Assembly: GCA_016711215.1 (NCBI GenBank) | Contig: JADJTL010000001.1 | Span: 1,174,001-1,238,000, forward strand | Direction: 5' to 3' | From: Pseudomonadota bacterium | GTDB taxonomy: Bacteria > Myxococcota_A > Polyangia > GCA-2747355 | Length of the DNA: 64,000 nucleotides | Part shown: positions 54,613 to 64,000 of the stretch, one piece after another | Layout of the letters: each line of letters opens with the position of its first letter | Position numbering within the stretch: position 1 is the stretch's first letter | The notes under the pieces: model-generated | Told to the model about the DNA's origin: nothing | The model's input: only the letters and a program-made list of their open reading frames with translations | Database searches by the model: none | Position numbers and translations under genes: made by a program

Positions 54613-56890
54613 AGGCGCGGGACGCCCGGTCGAGCTGGCCCGCCCAGGTGGCGCAATAGCCGCTGATCAGTAGCGCCTCGACGCGGAAGTCTTCATCGGG
54701 CAGGCCAAGCTCCAGCGCGCGCCGCAGGGGTTCGAGCGCATCGGCGCAACCCTCGACGGCGTGCGAAAGCTGCCGTCCGACAAGATAGAAGCCGAGACCC
54801 GAGCTGGGCCAAGCTCGGGCGAGCTCGTGGGCGAGATGCACGGCCTGGGCGCGCGCGCTGGCCTCGGGGAGCGCTCCCGGCAGCAGATAGCGTCGCAGGA
54901 GCTCGCTGCGCTCGCCACCCTGCCGCAGGGCGAGGCGCTTGACGAGCAGCAGTCGTCGCTCGCTGGCCGCCGTGGCGCGGGCTGCAGCGAGGGCGTAGCG
55001 CGCGCGCGCGGCTTCGCGCCGACCAAGCGCCCAGAGCAGGTCGCCCGCCCGATGTGGACCGCGGGGGTCGTCCGCGTCGCCGAGGGGTCCATCGGCCGCC
55101 AAGCGTTCCAGCAGCGCGAGCGCGGCCGCGGGCCCCTTCGTCCTCTCGACCGCCCCAACCCAGGCCAGTGCGTTCGGCGCGGCCCCAGGGTCGAGGGCGC
55201 AGGCCTGACGCAGCAGCGGCACGGCGCGGCTCGCAGCGCCGGATTGCAGCGCCTGCGCCGCGGCGGCGACCAGGTTGGCGACCTGATGCGGACAGGCCCG
55301 CGCGAAGATCGCGCGCCGGGCGAAGGCGCGGCGCGCGCCTGCGAGTTGCCGCGGGTCGAGGGGCAGCGCTGCGAGGCGCGCCCGCCACTGGCGCGCCAAC
55401 ACCGCCAGCGGCTGACGATAGACCTGCGCGAACTCGCCGCCGCTGCGGTAGAGCGCCAGCAGCCGGCGCGCGCCGTAGCGCTCGAGGAGGTGGCGGCAGA
55501 ACGAGCCCGCCACCGCGTAGCCGCGCGGACCCGCGGCCGTGAGAAACCCGACGCCCAGCAGGCGATCCAGCGCGGGCGCGAGGCCGAGCCGCAAGAGCGT
55601 CGCCGCCCGCTGATGGACCGTCAACCCGTCCTCGGGCTGGTCCGCGACGGCAACGGCGAAGCCCTCGACCAAGCCGAGGTTGGGCTGCGGGATCAGCGCC
55701 ATCCCGCGCCAGCGCGTCCAACGAATGCTGATCCCGAGCAGCGGATCCCCGGCCCCTGCGGCGAAGACGTGGGCCAGTTCGTGGCCCAGTGCGCGCAGCG
55801 GAACGCTGCCGGCGATCATGTAGACCTCACGGCGCCACGGCTTGGCGACGAAGACAGCGCCGCCTCCGATCAGCGCGCGCTTCTCTGTCGCGCTCCGGAA
55901 GAGATAGGCCCGCACGTGGCCTGGTGCCTGCCCGAGCCGGGCGGCGAGCTGCGCATAGCGAAACTCGAAATCTGCGGCGAGACGCCGGACCTCGGCCGGC
56001 GCGAGCTCGCGCGGGTAGACCAGCGTAAAATGCCGCGTGCGCTGTACACCGCCGAGGGCCGCGGTGATCGTCGGCGTCGCCGCCACGACCCCGAGACGGG
56101 GCGCGGCCCAGCTCAGGCTCGCTGCGAGCGGCAGCAAGAGGAAGAGGGCGGGGGTGGCCCGGCGTTGCCAGTGCGGACGCTCGAGCACCAGCGCGCTGCG
56201 CTCGGGCGCAAAGAAGTGGGCCGCCACCGCGACGACCGTGCCGATCCAGGCCAGCTGCTCCGCGCGGGCGACGAGCAGGGCGGCGCGCACGCCCACGGCC
56301 TCGTCGTAGAGCGGCCCGGCCACGTAGCCGAAGAAGGGGCCGTAGGCGAAGAGCGCCGGCGTCGCGTAGAAGCGATAGAGCGCGACGCCAAACGATCCGA
56401 AGACGATCAGCAGCGCGGCGGTGGTGGCCCAAGTGGGGCGTCGAAAGGCAATCCCGCAGAGGACACCGAGGGTGGCGGCCAAGGGCGCGCTGAGTCCCGG
56501 AAGCAAGGCATAGAAGGCCAGCCCCTGGCCCAGCTCGCAGAGGCGGGTGGTGAGGCCGTTGGCCAAGGCCACGATGAGGGGCGCGACCAGCACCAGCAGC
56601 GCCCAGACCACGCCGCGAGCGACGAGCTGCTGCAGCGCGGGGCCGGCGCTGACGCCGCTGGGGCGCGCCGCGCGCGCCGCAGCAACCACCAGCGATCCAA
56701 GGTGCGCGCCGGCCACGCTGCCGACCAGGGCGAGCAGCAGTCCCAGCTCGTAGCCGGGCACCGAGCACAGGGGCACCCAGCGCAGAGCAACGGTTCCCGA
56801 CGCCAGCAGCAGGGCCCAGGCGCGGACGCACCGCTGGTCAAGGCCCAGGCGAAGGCTGGAGGAGAGCGTCCCTAGCTGCGAAAGGAGCAT
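54503..56890 (-). CDS. Membrane protein with HExxH peptidase domain and TPR region
   Basis: About 795 aa. N-terminal block with six or so TM helices (LLLALVGSVAGAHLGSLVVA..., LLIVFGSFGVALYRFYATPA). A peptidase-MA-like domain follows with PLRALGHELAHVFAAG (HExxH, about residue 368), a later VEGFAVAVADQ (third ligand Glu region) and VAGSFCRHLLERYGARRL. The C-terminal third is TPR-like helices (LLWALGRREAARARYALAAA). It may degrade a membrane or periplasmic protein; substrate unknown. GAGGG precedes ATG 56890. Divergent from the PilZ gene; convergent overlap with the GH5 gene. Confidence 0.7.
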   Translation of the reverse strand: MLLSQLGTLSSSLRLGLDQRCVRAWALLLASGTVALRWVPLCSVPGYELGLLLALVGSVAGAHLGSLVVAAARAARPSGVSAGPALQQLVARGVVWALLVLVAPLIVALANGLTTRLCELGQGLAFYALLPGLSAPLAATLGVLCGIAFRRPTWATTAALLIVFGSFGVALYRFYATPALFAYGPFFGYVAGPLYDEAVGVRAALLVARAEQLAWIGTVVAVAAHFFAPERSALVLERPHWQRRATPALFLLLPLAASLSWAAPRLGVVAATPTITAALGGVQRTRHFTLVYPRELAPAEVRRLAADFEFRYAQLAARLGQAPGHVRAYLFRSATEKRALIGGGAVFVAKPWRREVYMIAGSVPLRALGHELAHVFAAGAGDPLLGISIRWTRWRGMALIPQPNLGLVEGFAVAVADQPEDGLTVHQRAATLLRLGLAPALDRLLGVGFLTAAGPRGYAVAGSFCRHLLERYGARRLLALYRSGGEFAQVYRQPLAVLARQWRARLAALPLDPRQLAGARRAFARRAIFARACPHQVANLVAAAAQALQSGAASRAVPLLRQACALDPGAAPNALAWVGAVERTKGPAAALALLERLAADGPLGDADDPRGPHRAGDLLWALGRREAARARYALAAARATAASERRLLLVKRLALRQGGERSELLRRYLLPGALPEASARAQAVHLAHELARAWPSSGLGFYLVGRQLSHAVEGCADALEPLRRALELGLPDEDFRVEALLISGYCATWAGQLDRASRAFSELRSQPLAAGQPALREELEDGLARVAWLRAQQRD

Positions 56891-56953
56891 GGCCTTGACC
56901 CTCGTGGGCGCCCCGCGCATAGTGGGCAGCGCCCGTCGGCGGAACGGTCGATT

Positions 56954-57355
56954 ATGAGTTCTGTCAGTAACGAACAGCGCGCGACGCCGCGCACGCCGAT
57001 CGAACTCAAGGTCGAGTACAAACGTCTTAATACGTTTTTCTATGACTACACGCGCAACATCTCGCGTGGGGGCACGTTCATCAAGACCACCCGGCCGCTG
57101 GCGGCAGGGACGCAGTTCATCTTCACGCTGATCGTGCCGCAGCTCGGTCCGCCGCTCTCCTTGCGCGGTCGGGTGAAGTGGGTGGTCGCGGAAGACCAGG
57201 CCGGTCTGGATGCCCTCCGCCCCGAGCCTGGCATGGGCATCGAGTTCATTTATGAGGACGACGCCGAGCACGATCGCGTGGCCGCGGCGGTCGAGGCGCT
57301 GATGGTCAAGTACCTCGGCGATCGCGCGGCGAGCGCGCTCCTGCACCCTTCGTGA
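56954..57355 (+). CDS. PilZ-domain protein
   Basis: 133 aa, single PilZ domain. RATPRTPIELKVEY supplies the Arg-rich loop, and TRNISRGGTFIKT the (N/D)xSxxG strand of c-di-GMP binding. The insert PLAAGTQFIFTLIVPQLGPP is typical of the myxobacterial paralogue group. It probably binds c-di-GMP and acts by partner contact. The 7-bp gap to proC suggests co-transcription. Confidence 0.9.
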   Translation: MSSVSNEQRATPRTPIELKVEYKRLNTFFYDYTRNISRGGTFIKTTRPLAAGTQFIFTLIVPQLGPPLSLRGRVKWVVAEDQAGLDALRPEPGMGIEFIYEDDAEHDRVAAAVEALMVKYLGDRAASALLHPS

Positions 57356-57362
57356 GAGAGCC

Positions 57363-58184
57363 ATGAAAATCGACGGTAAAATAGCCTTCTTGGGCGCTGG
57401 CAACATGGGGCAGGCGCTGATCCGGGGCCTGCTCGAGGCCAAGCGCGTGACCGCTGAGCAGCTCGTGGCGAGCGACACCCGGGCCGAGCAGCGCACGACC
57501 TGCTGGGAGCGCTACGGGATTCACACCTCGGCGAGCAACCAGGATGCCGCGCGCGGAGCGGCCGTCGTGGTCCTGGCGGTCAAGCCGCAGGTTGTAGTCG
57601 CGGTCCTCGATGAGGTGCGGGAGACCCTCGAGCCTGAGGCGCTGGTGATCTCGATCGCTGCTGGCGTGACGATCGCCAGCCTCGAGGCACGGCTACGCCC
57701 CGGCGGCCACGTCGTTCGCACGATGCCGAATGTCTGCAGCCTGGTCCGCGAGGGCGCGACCGCGCTCTCGGCCGGCGCCCACGCCACGGACCGAGACCTC
57801 GACACGGCCCGGCGAATCTTCGACTCGGTCGGGCTCAGCGTCGTCGTCGATGAGTCGCTGATGGATGCCGTAACCGGTCTGAGCGGCAGCGGGCCGGCCT
57901 ACATCTTCATGGTGATCGAGGCGCTGAGCGACGCGGGCGTCAAGGCCGGCCTGGCACGTGCGGACGCCCATGCGCTCGCTTGCCAAACCGTGCTTGGCGC
58001 CGCCAAGCTGGCGCTCGAGACCAAGGAACACCCTGGTCGCCTGAAGGACATGGTCTGCTCGCCGGGCGGGACGGCGATCGCCGCCGTGCATGAGCTCGAG
58101 AAGGGTGGTCTGCGCACCACGCTGATCAACGCGGTCGAGGTCGCCGCAAACCGAGCGGCGGACCTCGGTGGGCGTCGGCGCTGA
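57363..58184 (+). CDS. proC: Pyrroline-5-carboxylate reductase
   Basis: 273 aa. Last step of proline synthesis from glutamate, using NAD(P)H. AFLGAGNMGQALIRGLLEAK is the nucleotide-binding motif; HVVRTMPNVCSLVREGATAL and AVTGLSGSGPAYIFMVIEAL are the ProC signature, and the dimerisation end AAVHELEKGGLRTTLINAV follows. GAGAG precedes the ATG. Neighbours: PilZ 7 bp upstream, yggU downstream. Confidence 0.96.
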   Translation: MKIDGKIAFLGAGNMGQALIRGLLEAKRVTAEQLVASDTRAEQRTTCWERYGIHTSASNQDAARGAAVVVLAVKPQVVVAVLDEVRETLEPEALVISIAAGVTIASLEARLRPGGHVVRTMPNVCSLVREGATALSAGAHATDRDLDTARRIFDSVGLSVVVDESLMDAVTGLSGSGPAYIFMVIEALSDAGVKAGLARADAHALACQTVLGAAKLALETKEHPGRLKDMVCSPGGTAIAAVHELEKGGLRTTLINAVEVAANRAADLGGRRR

Positions 58185-58269
58185 GGTCCCGCGACGCGCG
58201 GCAAAACCGCAGCGCAGCGCGAACCATCGATCGACCGCCCGCTGCGCTGCTGATACGTCAAACAACGCC

Positions 58270-58614
58270 GTGGCACCCTCGGACGACAGCGCGGCGGCAA
58301 TTCACGAGCACGGCGACTGCGTGACCCTGCAGCTTCAGGTTCAGCCGCGTGCGGCGCGCGCGCGCTTCGGCCCGCTTTGTGGCGCCGCGATCAAGGTGGC
58401 GGTGCTGGCGCCGCCGGCCGAGGGTGCCGCCAATCTGGCCGTAGCCACGCTCGTCGCGCAGGTGCTCGGCCTTCGCCTCAGCGATGTGGTCCTGCTGACC
58501 GGTAGCCGGGGTCGTCGGAAGCTCGTCCGCGCGCGCGGTACGACGCGCGAGGCGGTGCTCAAGGCGCTCGAAGCCGCTCCCCCGGGTCGCGCGCGGCGCG
58601 ACCGGCGAGGCTAG
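58270..58614 (+). CDS. yggU: DUF167 / YggU-family protein
   Basis: 114 aa from GTG 58270, or about 34 longer from ATG 58168 (overlapping proC). VQPRAARARFGPLCGAAIKV, APPAEGAANLAVATLVAQVL and LLTGSRGRRKLVRARG are the DUF167 motifs. Fold known, function not. Usually lies near proC/yggT; here yggT is missing. Stop is one base before the tilS ATG. Confidence 0.8.
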   Translation: MAPSDDSAAAIHEHGDCVTLQLQVQPRAARARFGPLCGAAIKVAVLAPPAEGAANLAVATLVAQVLGLRLSDVVLLTGSRGRRKLVRARGTTREAVLKALEAAPPGRARRDRRG

Positions 58615-58615
58615 A

Positions 58616-60063
58616 ATGCCCGCGCTCCTCTCACGCCTACGGGCCTGGATCGACGGACAGGACCTGATCGCCCGCGGCAGCCATGGGTTGGTCGCCTTTT
58701 CGGGCGGCCCCGACTCGCTCTGTCTCTTGGACCTGCTGCTGATGCTCGGGCGCGAACGCGGCATCAGCCTGCGGGCCCTTCATGTCGACCATCGACTGCG
58801 GCCTGACTCGGCCAGCCAGGCGCAACAGGCAGCGGCGCAGGCCCGTGGCCTCGGCGCGACGGTCGTCGTGCACGCGCTGACGGGGCTCGACCCTGGCGCG
58901 GGCAACCTGCAGGAGCGCGCTCGCCTAGCCCGCCGCGCCGCGCTCGAGCAGGCGGCGCAAGCGTCCGCTGCGCAGTGGATCGCCCTCGGCCACACAGCCG
59001 ATGACCAGGCCGAGACCGTCTTGATGCGCCTGCTGCGCGGGAGCGGCGTGGGTGGCCTGGCGGCGATGGCGCCCGTGGACGCACCCTGGGTCCGACCGCT
59101 GCTGACGACCACCCGGGCCGAAATCTTGGCGCACCTCGAGGCGCGCGGCCTGAGCGCCCTGGCCGACCCCAGCAATGCGGATCCGCGCCACCTCCGCAGC
59201 CGGGTGCGCCACCTGCTCCTGCCGGCGCTGACCCGCGAGAACCCGGCGCTGAGCGCAGCCTTCGGCCGCCTGGCCCAGCATTGCCGCGAAGAGGATCAGG
59301 CGCTCGACACGATCGCGCGCGCGCTCTTCGCGAGTCACCGCGGCCCTGAGGGGCTGCGCCTCTTGGGGCTGCGGGAGCTGCCGGTAGCGATCTTGCATCG
59401 GGTGCTGCGCCTGCACTATGCGGCGACCGTCGGCAGTCTCCGCGGACTCAGCCGCGCGCATGTTCAGCAGCTCGCCGCGCTGGTGGGGCGCTGCCGTGGC
59501 AGCGAGCGTCTCGACCTGCCGATGGCGCGGGCCGAGCGGCGCTACGACACGCTCGTCCTCGCGCCTCGCGTGCCGGCGACGACGCCGCGGCCGGGTGGCC
59601 TGCGGCTCGAGCGCGAGGGGCGCAGCGCGCTGGCCGACGGCCGCAGCCTCGAGCTCCGGCGGCTAGCGCCGGGCGAGACGGCAGCTTGCGCTGAGGTCTT
59701 GCCCCTGCGTGCGCTGAATCGCGGCCTCGAGCTGCGATCGCCTCGTTCCGGCGATCGAATCGCGATCGCGGCGGGTCGCCACCGTCGCGTCGCTCGCCTG
59801 CTGATCGACCTCAAGGTGCCCCGGGCGGAGCGAGCCGACGTGCTGCTCGTCTGCGCCGAAGGCGAGGTGTTGCTGGTCCTCGGGCTGCGCCGTGCCTTCG
59901 GCCAGGCGCCGGGCCCGGACGAAGCCAGTCTGCACTTCGCCCTCGATCCACCGCCGTCGGCCGCGGCCGAGCGCCGCGATCGTCGGCCGGGAGCGCCGCT
60001 GGCGCCGGCGTCGGTTGACGCTGAGGTAGCCTGCGCTAATAATCCGCCCAGCGGAGGTCGCGT

Positions 60064-60067
<4 letters not shown>
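58616..60067 (+). CDS. tilS: tRNA(Ile)-lysidine synthetase
   Basis: 483 aa. Makes lysidine at C34 of tRNA-Ile(CAU). GLVAFSGGPDSLCLLDLLLM is the PP-loop, LHVDHRLRPDSASQAQ and WIALGHTADDQAETVLMRLL the ATPase core, and the C-terminal half (LELRSPRSGDRIAIAAGRHR) the tRNA-binding TilS_C type. Ends overlap the ftsH start by 4 bp (TTGA). GAGG precedes the ATG. Confidence 0.92.
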
Positions 60068-61995
<1,928 letters not shown>

Positions 61996-62052
61996 GCGGG
62001 CAGCGGGCGGCTGGCTCGCCGCCCCGGGTCGAGGCCAGCGCGGGAGGTCGCC

Positions 62053-62907
62053 ATGTCGCTCGTATTCCCCCCCGTGATGCTTGGACGGCTGGCCTGGGAC
62101 TGGTCACGTACCTGCGTCTTCGGCGTGTTGAACGTCACGCCGGACTCGTTCTTCGACGGCGGGCGGCACGCCACGCCGGAGAGCGCAGTCGCGCATGCCC
62201 TGGCGCTCGCCGACGAGGGTGCCGAGGTCATCGACATCGGTGGCGAGTCGACCCGTCCGGGGGCAGCGCCCGTGCCCTTGGCGCAGGAGCTCGATCGCGT
62301 GCTGCCGGTCATCGGCGCGCTCGTCGGGCGACTGCGTGTGCCGATCGCCGTCGACACCTATAAGGCCGAGGTGGCGAGCGCTGCGTTGCGCGCCGGCGCC
62401 ACGATCGTCAACGACATCAGTGGCGGACGGATCGACGACGCGCTGCTGGGGGTCGTCGCCGCGGCGGAGGCGACGGTAATCCTCGGCCACCTGCGGGGGC
62501 TACCGGCGACGATGCAGCAGGACATCGTCTTTGGTGACGTCGTCGCCGAGGTGATCATCGAGCTGAAGCAGCGGGTGCGCGCGGCCATCGCGGCAGGGGT
62601 GCGCGCCGATCGCATCTGGGTCGACCCGGGTCTCGGCTTCGGCAAGCGCGCCGACCACGTCATGAGCTTGCTGCACGCGCTCGGGCGAGTGCGCGAGGAG
62701 GTCGGCTATCCGCTGCTGATCGGACCCTCACGCAAGTCGTTCATCGCCGCGGTCACCGGGCAGTCCGTCGGCGAGCGGCTGATCGGCAGCTGCGGCGCCG
62801 CGGTCGCGGGCGTGATCAACGGCGCCGACGGCGTGCGTTTGCACGATGTGCTCGAGCTGCTGCCGGCGATACGCGTGGCCGACGCGATCCGCCGCGCTTC
62901 GGCTTGA
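62053..62907 (+). CDS. folP: Dihydropteroate synthase
   Basis: 284 aa. Condenses pterin diphosphate with p-aminobenzoate in folate synthesis. CVFGVLNVTPDSFFDGGRHA, EVIDIGGESTRPGAAP and VGYPLLIGPSRKSFIAAVTG are the family signatures in order. GGGAGGT 4 bases before the ATG is a strong ribosome site. 57 bp after ftsH; glmM follows. Confidence 0.95.
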   Translation: MSLVFPPVMLGRLAWDWSRTCVFGVLNVTPDSFFDGGRHATPESAVAHALALADEGAEVIDIGGESTRPGAAPVPLAQELDRVLPVIGALVGRLRVPIAVDTYKAEVASAALRAGATIVNDISGGRIDDALLGVVAAAEATVILGHLRGLPATMQQDIVFGDVVAEVIIELKQRVRAAIAAGVRADRIWVDPGLGFGKRADHVMSLLHALGRVREEVGYPLLIGPSRKSFIAAVTGQSVGERLIGSCGAAVAGVINGADGVRLHDVLELLPAIRVADAIRRASA

Positions 62908-63006
62908 CAGCTCGGCGACCTCGGCCCCATCTTGCCCGCGGCCACCTCGCCGCGCTCCTGGCGGTGAGGGCTTCAGCGGCGGGTCATCGCCGCGGCGAGG
63001 GATCGG

Positions 63007-64000
63007 ATGCGCAAGCTCTTCGGAACTGATGGGATCCGCGGCGTGGCCAATGTCCCGCCGATGACGGTTGAAACCGCGCTGGACCTGGGGCGCGCCGTGG
63101 CGTTCCTCTTCCGCAACGACGGACACCAGCGGCGCATCGTCGTCGGGAAGGACACGCGTCGGTCGTGCTACATGTTCGAGACCGCCCTGGCAGCGGGTAT
63201 TTGCTCGATGGGCGCCGACTGCTGGCTCTGCGGTCCACTGCCGACGCCAGGGGTGGCCCACCTGACCTCCAGCATGCGCGCCGAGGCCGGGGTGGTGATC
63301 AGCGCCAGCCACAATCCCTACCAGGACAACGGCATCAAGATCTTCGCGGCCGACGGCTTCAAGCTGCCGGATGCCCGCGAGTTGGAGATCGAGCAGCTGC
63401 TCGCCTCCGGGGCGCTCGACCAGCATCGCGTCCCCGCCCACAAGGTGGGCCGCGTGACGCGCATCCCGGGCGTCGACGGGCGCTACATCGCCTTCCTCAA
63501 GCACACCTTCCCCCCGGATCTGACCCTCGACGGAATCAAGATCGTCGTCGATTGCGCCAACGGCGCCGCCTACAACTTGGCCCCGATTGTCTTCGAGGAG
63601 CTGGGCGCCGAGGTGGTGGCGCTCGGCGTGCGACCCAACGGCCGCAACATCAACGATGGCTGCGGCGCGCTCCATCCGGGCCAGGTCCAGCGCGCGGTGA
63701 TCGAGCAGGGTGCGCAGCTCGGCGTCGCGCTCGACGGTGACGCCGACCGAGTCATCGTCGTCGACGAACACGGGGAGATCGTCGACGGGGATGCGATCAT
63801 GGCCCTGATCGCCCGGCGCATGCTGGCCGCGGACACGCTGGCGCAGCGAACGCTCGTGGTCACGGTGATGAGCAACCTTGGCCTCGAGCGCTGTATCCGC
63901 GGCCTGGGCGGAGAGGTGCGACGGACGGCGGTCGGCGACCGCTACGTCGTCGACGAAATGCGCCGCGGTGGCTTCAACCTTGGCGGCGAGCAGTCGGGTC
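63007..64000 (+). CDS. glmM: Phosphoglucosamine mutase (partial at window end)
   Basis: At least 331 residues; no stop before the window end. Converts glucosamine 6-phosphate to 1-phosphate for UDP-GlcNAc. KLFGTDGIRGVANVPPMTVE at the start, the phosphoserine loop VISASHNPYQDNGIKIF, and the metal loop VALDGDADRVIVVD identify it. GAGGG precedes ATG 63007. In several related genomes cdaA and ybbR lie between folP and glmM; here only a 99-bp gap. Confidence 0.95.
   Translation, partial: MRKLFGTDGIRGVANVPPMTVETALDLGRAVAFLFRNDGHQRRIVVGKDTRRSCYMFETALAAGICSMGADCWLCGPLPTPGVAHLTSSMRAEAGVVISASHNPYQDNGIKIFAADGFKLPDARELEIEQLLASGALDQHRVPAHKVGRVTRIPGVDGRYIAFLKHTFPPDLTLDGIKIVVDCANGAAYNLAPIVFEELGAEVVALGVRPNGRNINDGCGALHPGQVQRAVIEQGAQLGVALDGDADRVIVVDEHGEIVDGDAIMALIARRMLAADTLAQRTLVVTVMSNLGLERCIRGLGGEVRRTAVGDRYVVDEMRRGGFNLGGEQSG

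Noticed and set aside
54761..56875. 704-aa plus-strand frame over the membrane HExxH gene
   Set aside because: Antisense shadow without family marks.

Overview
The window is 64 kb of very GC-rich bacterial DNA (clearly above 65% by eye), densely coded on both strands with short intergenic gaps. Gene content points to a deltaproteobacterial lineage, most likely Myxococcota: a PilZ protein of the type expanded in myxobacteria, a DUF6178-like protein, many lipoproteins, TPR proteins, and an ABC/GldG/DUF4340 cluster. Lineage is inferred from protein families only; no rRNA gene is present. The sequence is chromosomal and mostly housekeeping. I see no prophage, insertion sequence, integrase or CRISPR array.

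Layout. 1-2.7 kb (minus): tolC-like, mlaC-like and an aspartyl-protease-fold lipoprotein running off the left edge. 2.8-5.9 kb (plus): a 74-aa protein, ygfZ, an NAD(P) epimerase/dehydratase and a YbjN-like protein. 5.9-11.6 kb: glpD, a probably non-discriminating aspS, a phosphoesterase and an AmrB/MEMO protein. 11.7-18.6 kb (plus): a double cyclic-nucleotide-domain protein, a CBM9-like lipoprotein, a CAP-domain lipoprotein with a 12-bp repeat tract, mtnP, a PfkB kinase, tsaE and tRNA-Arg. 18.6-24.7 kb (minus): recD2 (frameshifted), an exported GH77-like protein and a divergent YchF GTPase. 25-30.4 kb (plus): an amidohydrolase, DUF924, efp, epmA and an orphan exported protein. 30.4-35.5 kb (minus): fumarase, uvrA, tRNA-Leu and initiator tRNA-Met. 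35.5-40.9 kb: a frameshifted inositol-monophosphatase-family gene, an LpoA-like lipoprotein, a TPR plus degenerate-zincin protein, rlmB and a one-TM protein. 41-47.7 kb (minus): DUF6178-like, ABC ATPase, ABC-2 permease, GldG-like, DUF4340-like, preceded by a small Cys-rich lipoprotein. 47.8-57 kb: a membrane aminopropyltransferase-like protein, a gluconate-dehydrogenase-type pair, a GH5 hydrolase and a membrane metallopeptidase-like TPR protein. 57-64 kb (plus): PilZ, proC, yggU, tilS, ftsH, folP, glmM (cut by the window end).

Functional groupings: EF-P is followed by the ligase that lysylates it; mtnP overlaps a sugar kinase; DUF6178, ABC, GldG and DUF4340 form a tight operon; tilS, ftsH and folP are coupled.

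Two cross-cutting signals stand out. (1) Short tandem repeats are frequent, and several copy the stop-codon end of a gene (efp, fumA, the DUF924 gene). (2) Four genes or gene ends are restored by a one-base change, mostly in a G/C run (recD2 twice, the IMPase gene, the lipoprotein at 47.2 kb), which suggests indel errors in the assembly or real decay. I did not find a convincing wholly new system. The best leads are the TPR/degenerate-zincin protein, the stop-codon repeats, the exported GH77-like protein and the DUF6178/ABC operon.
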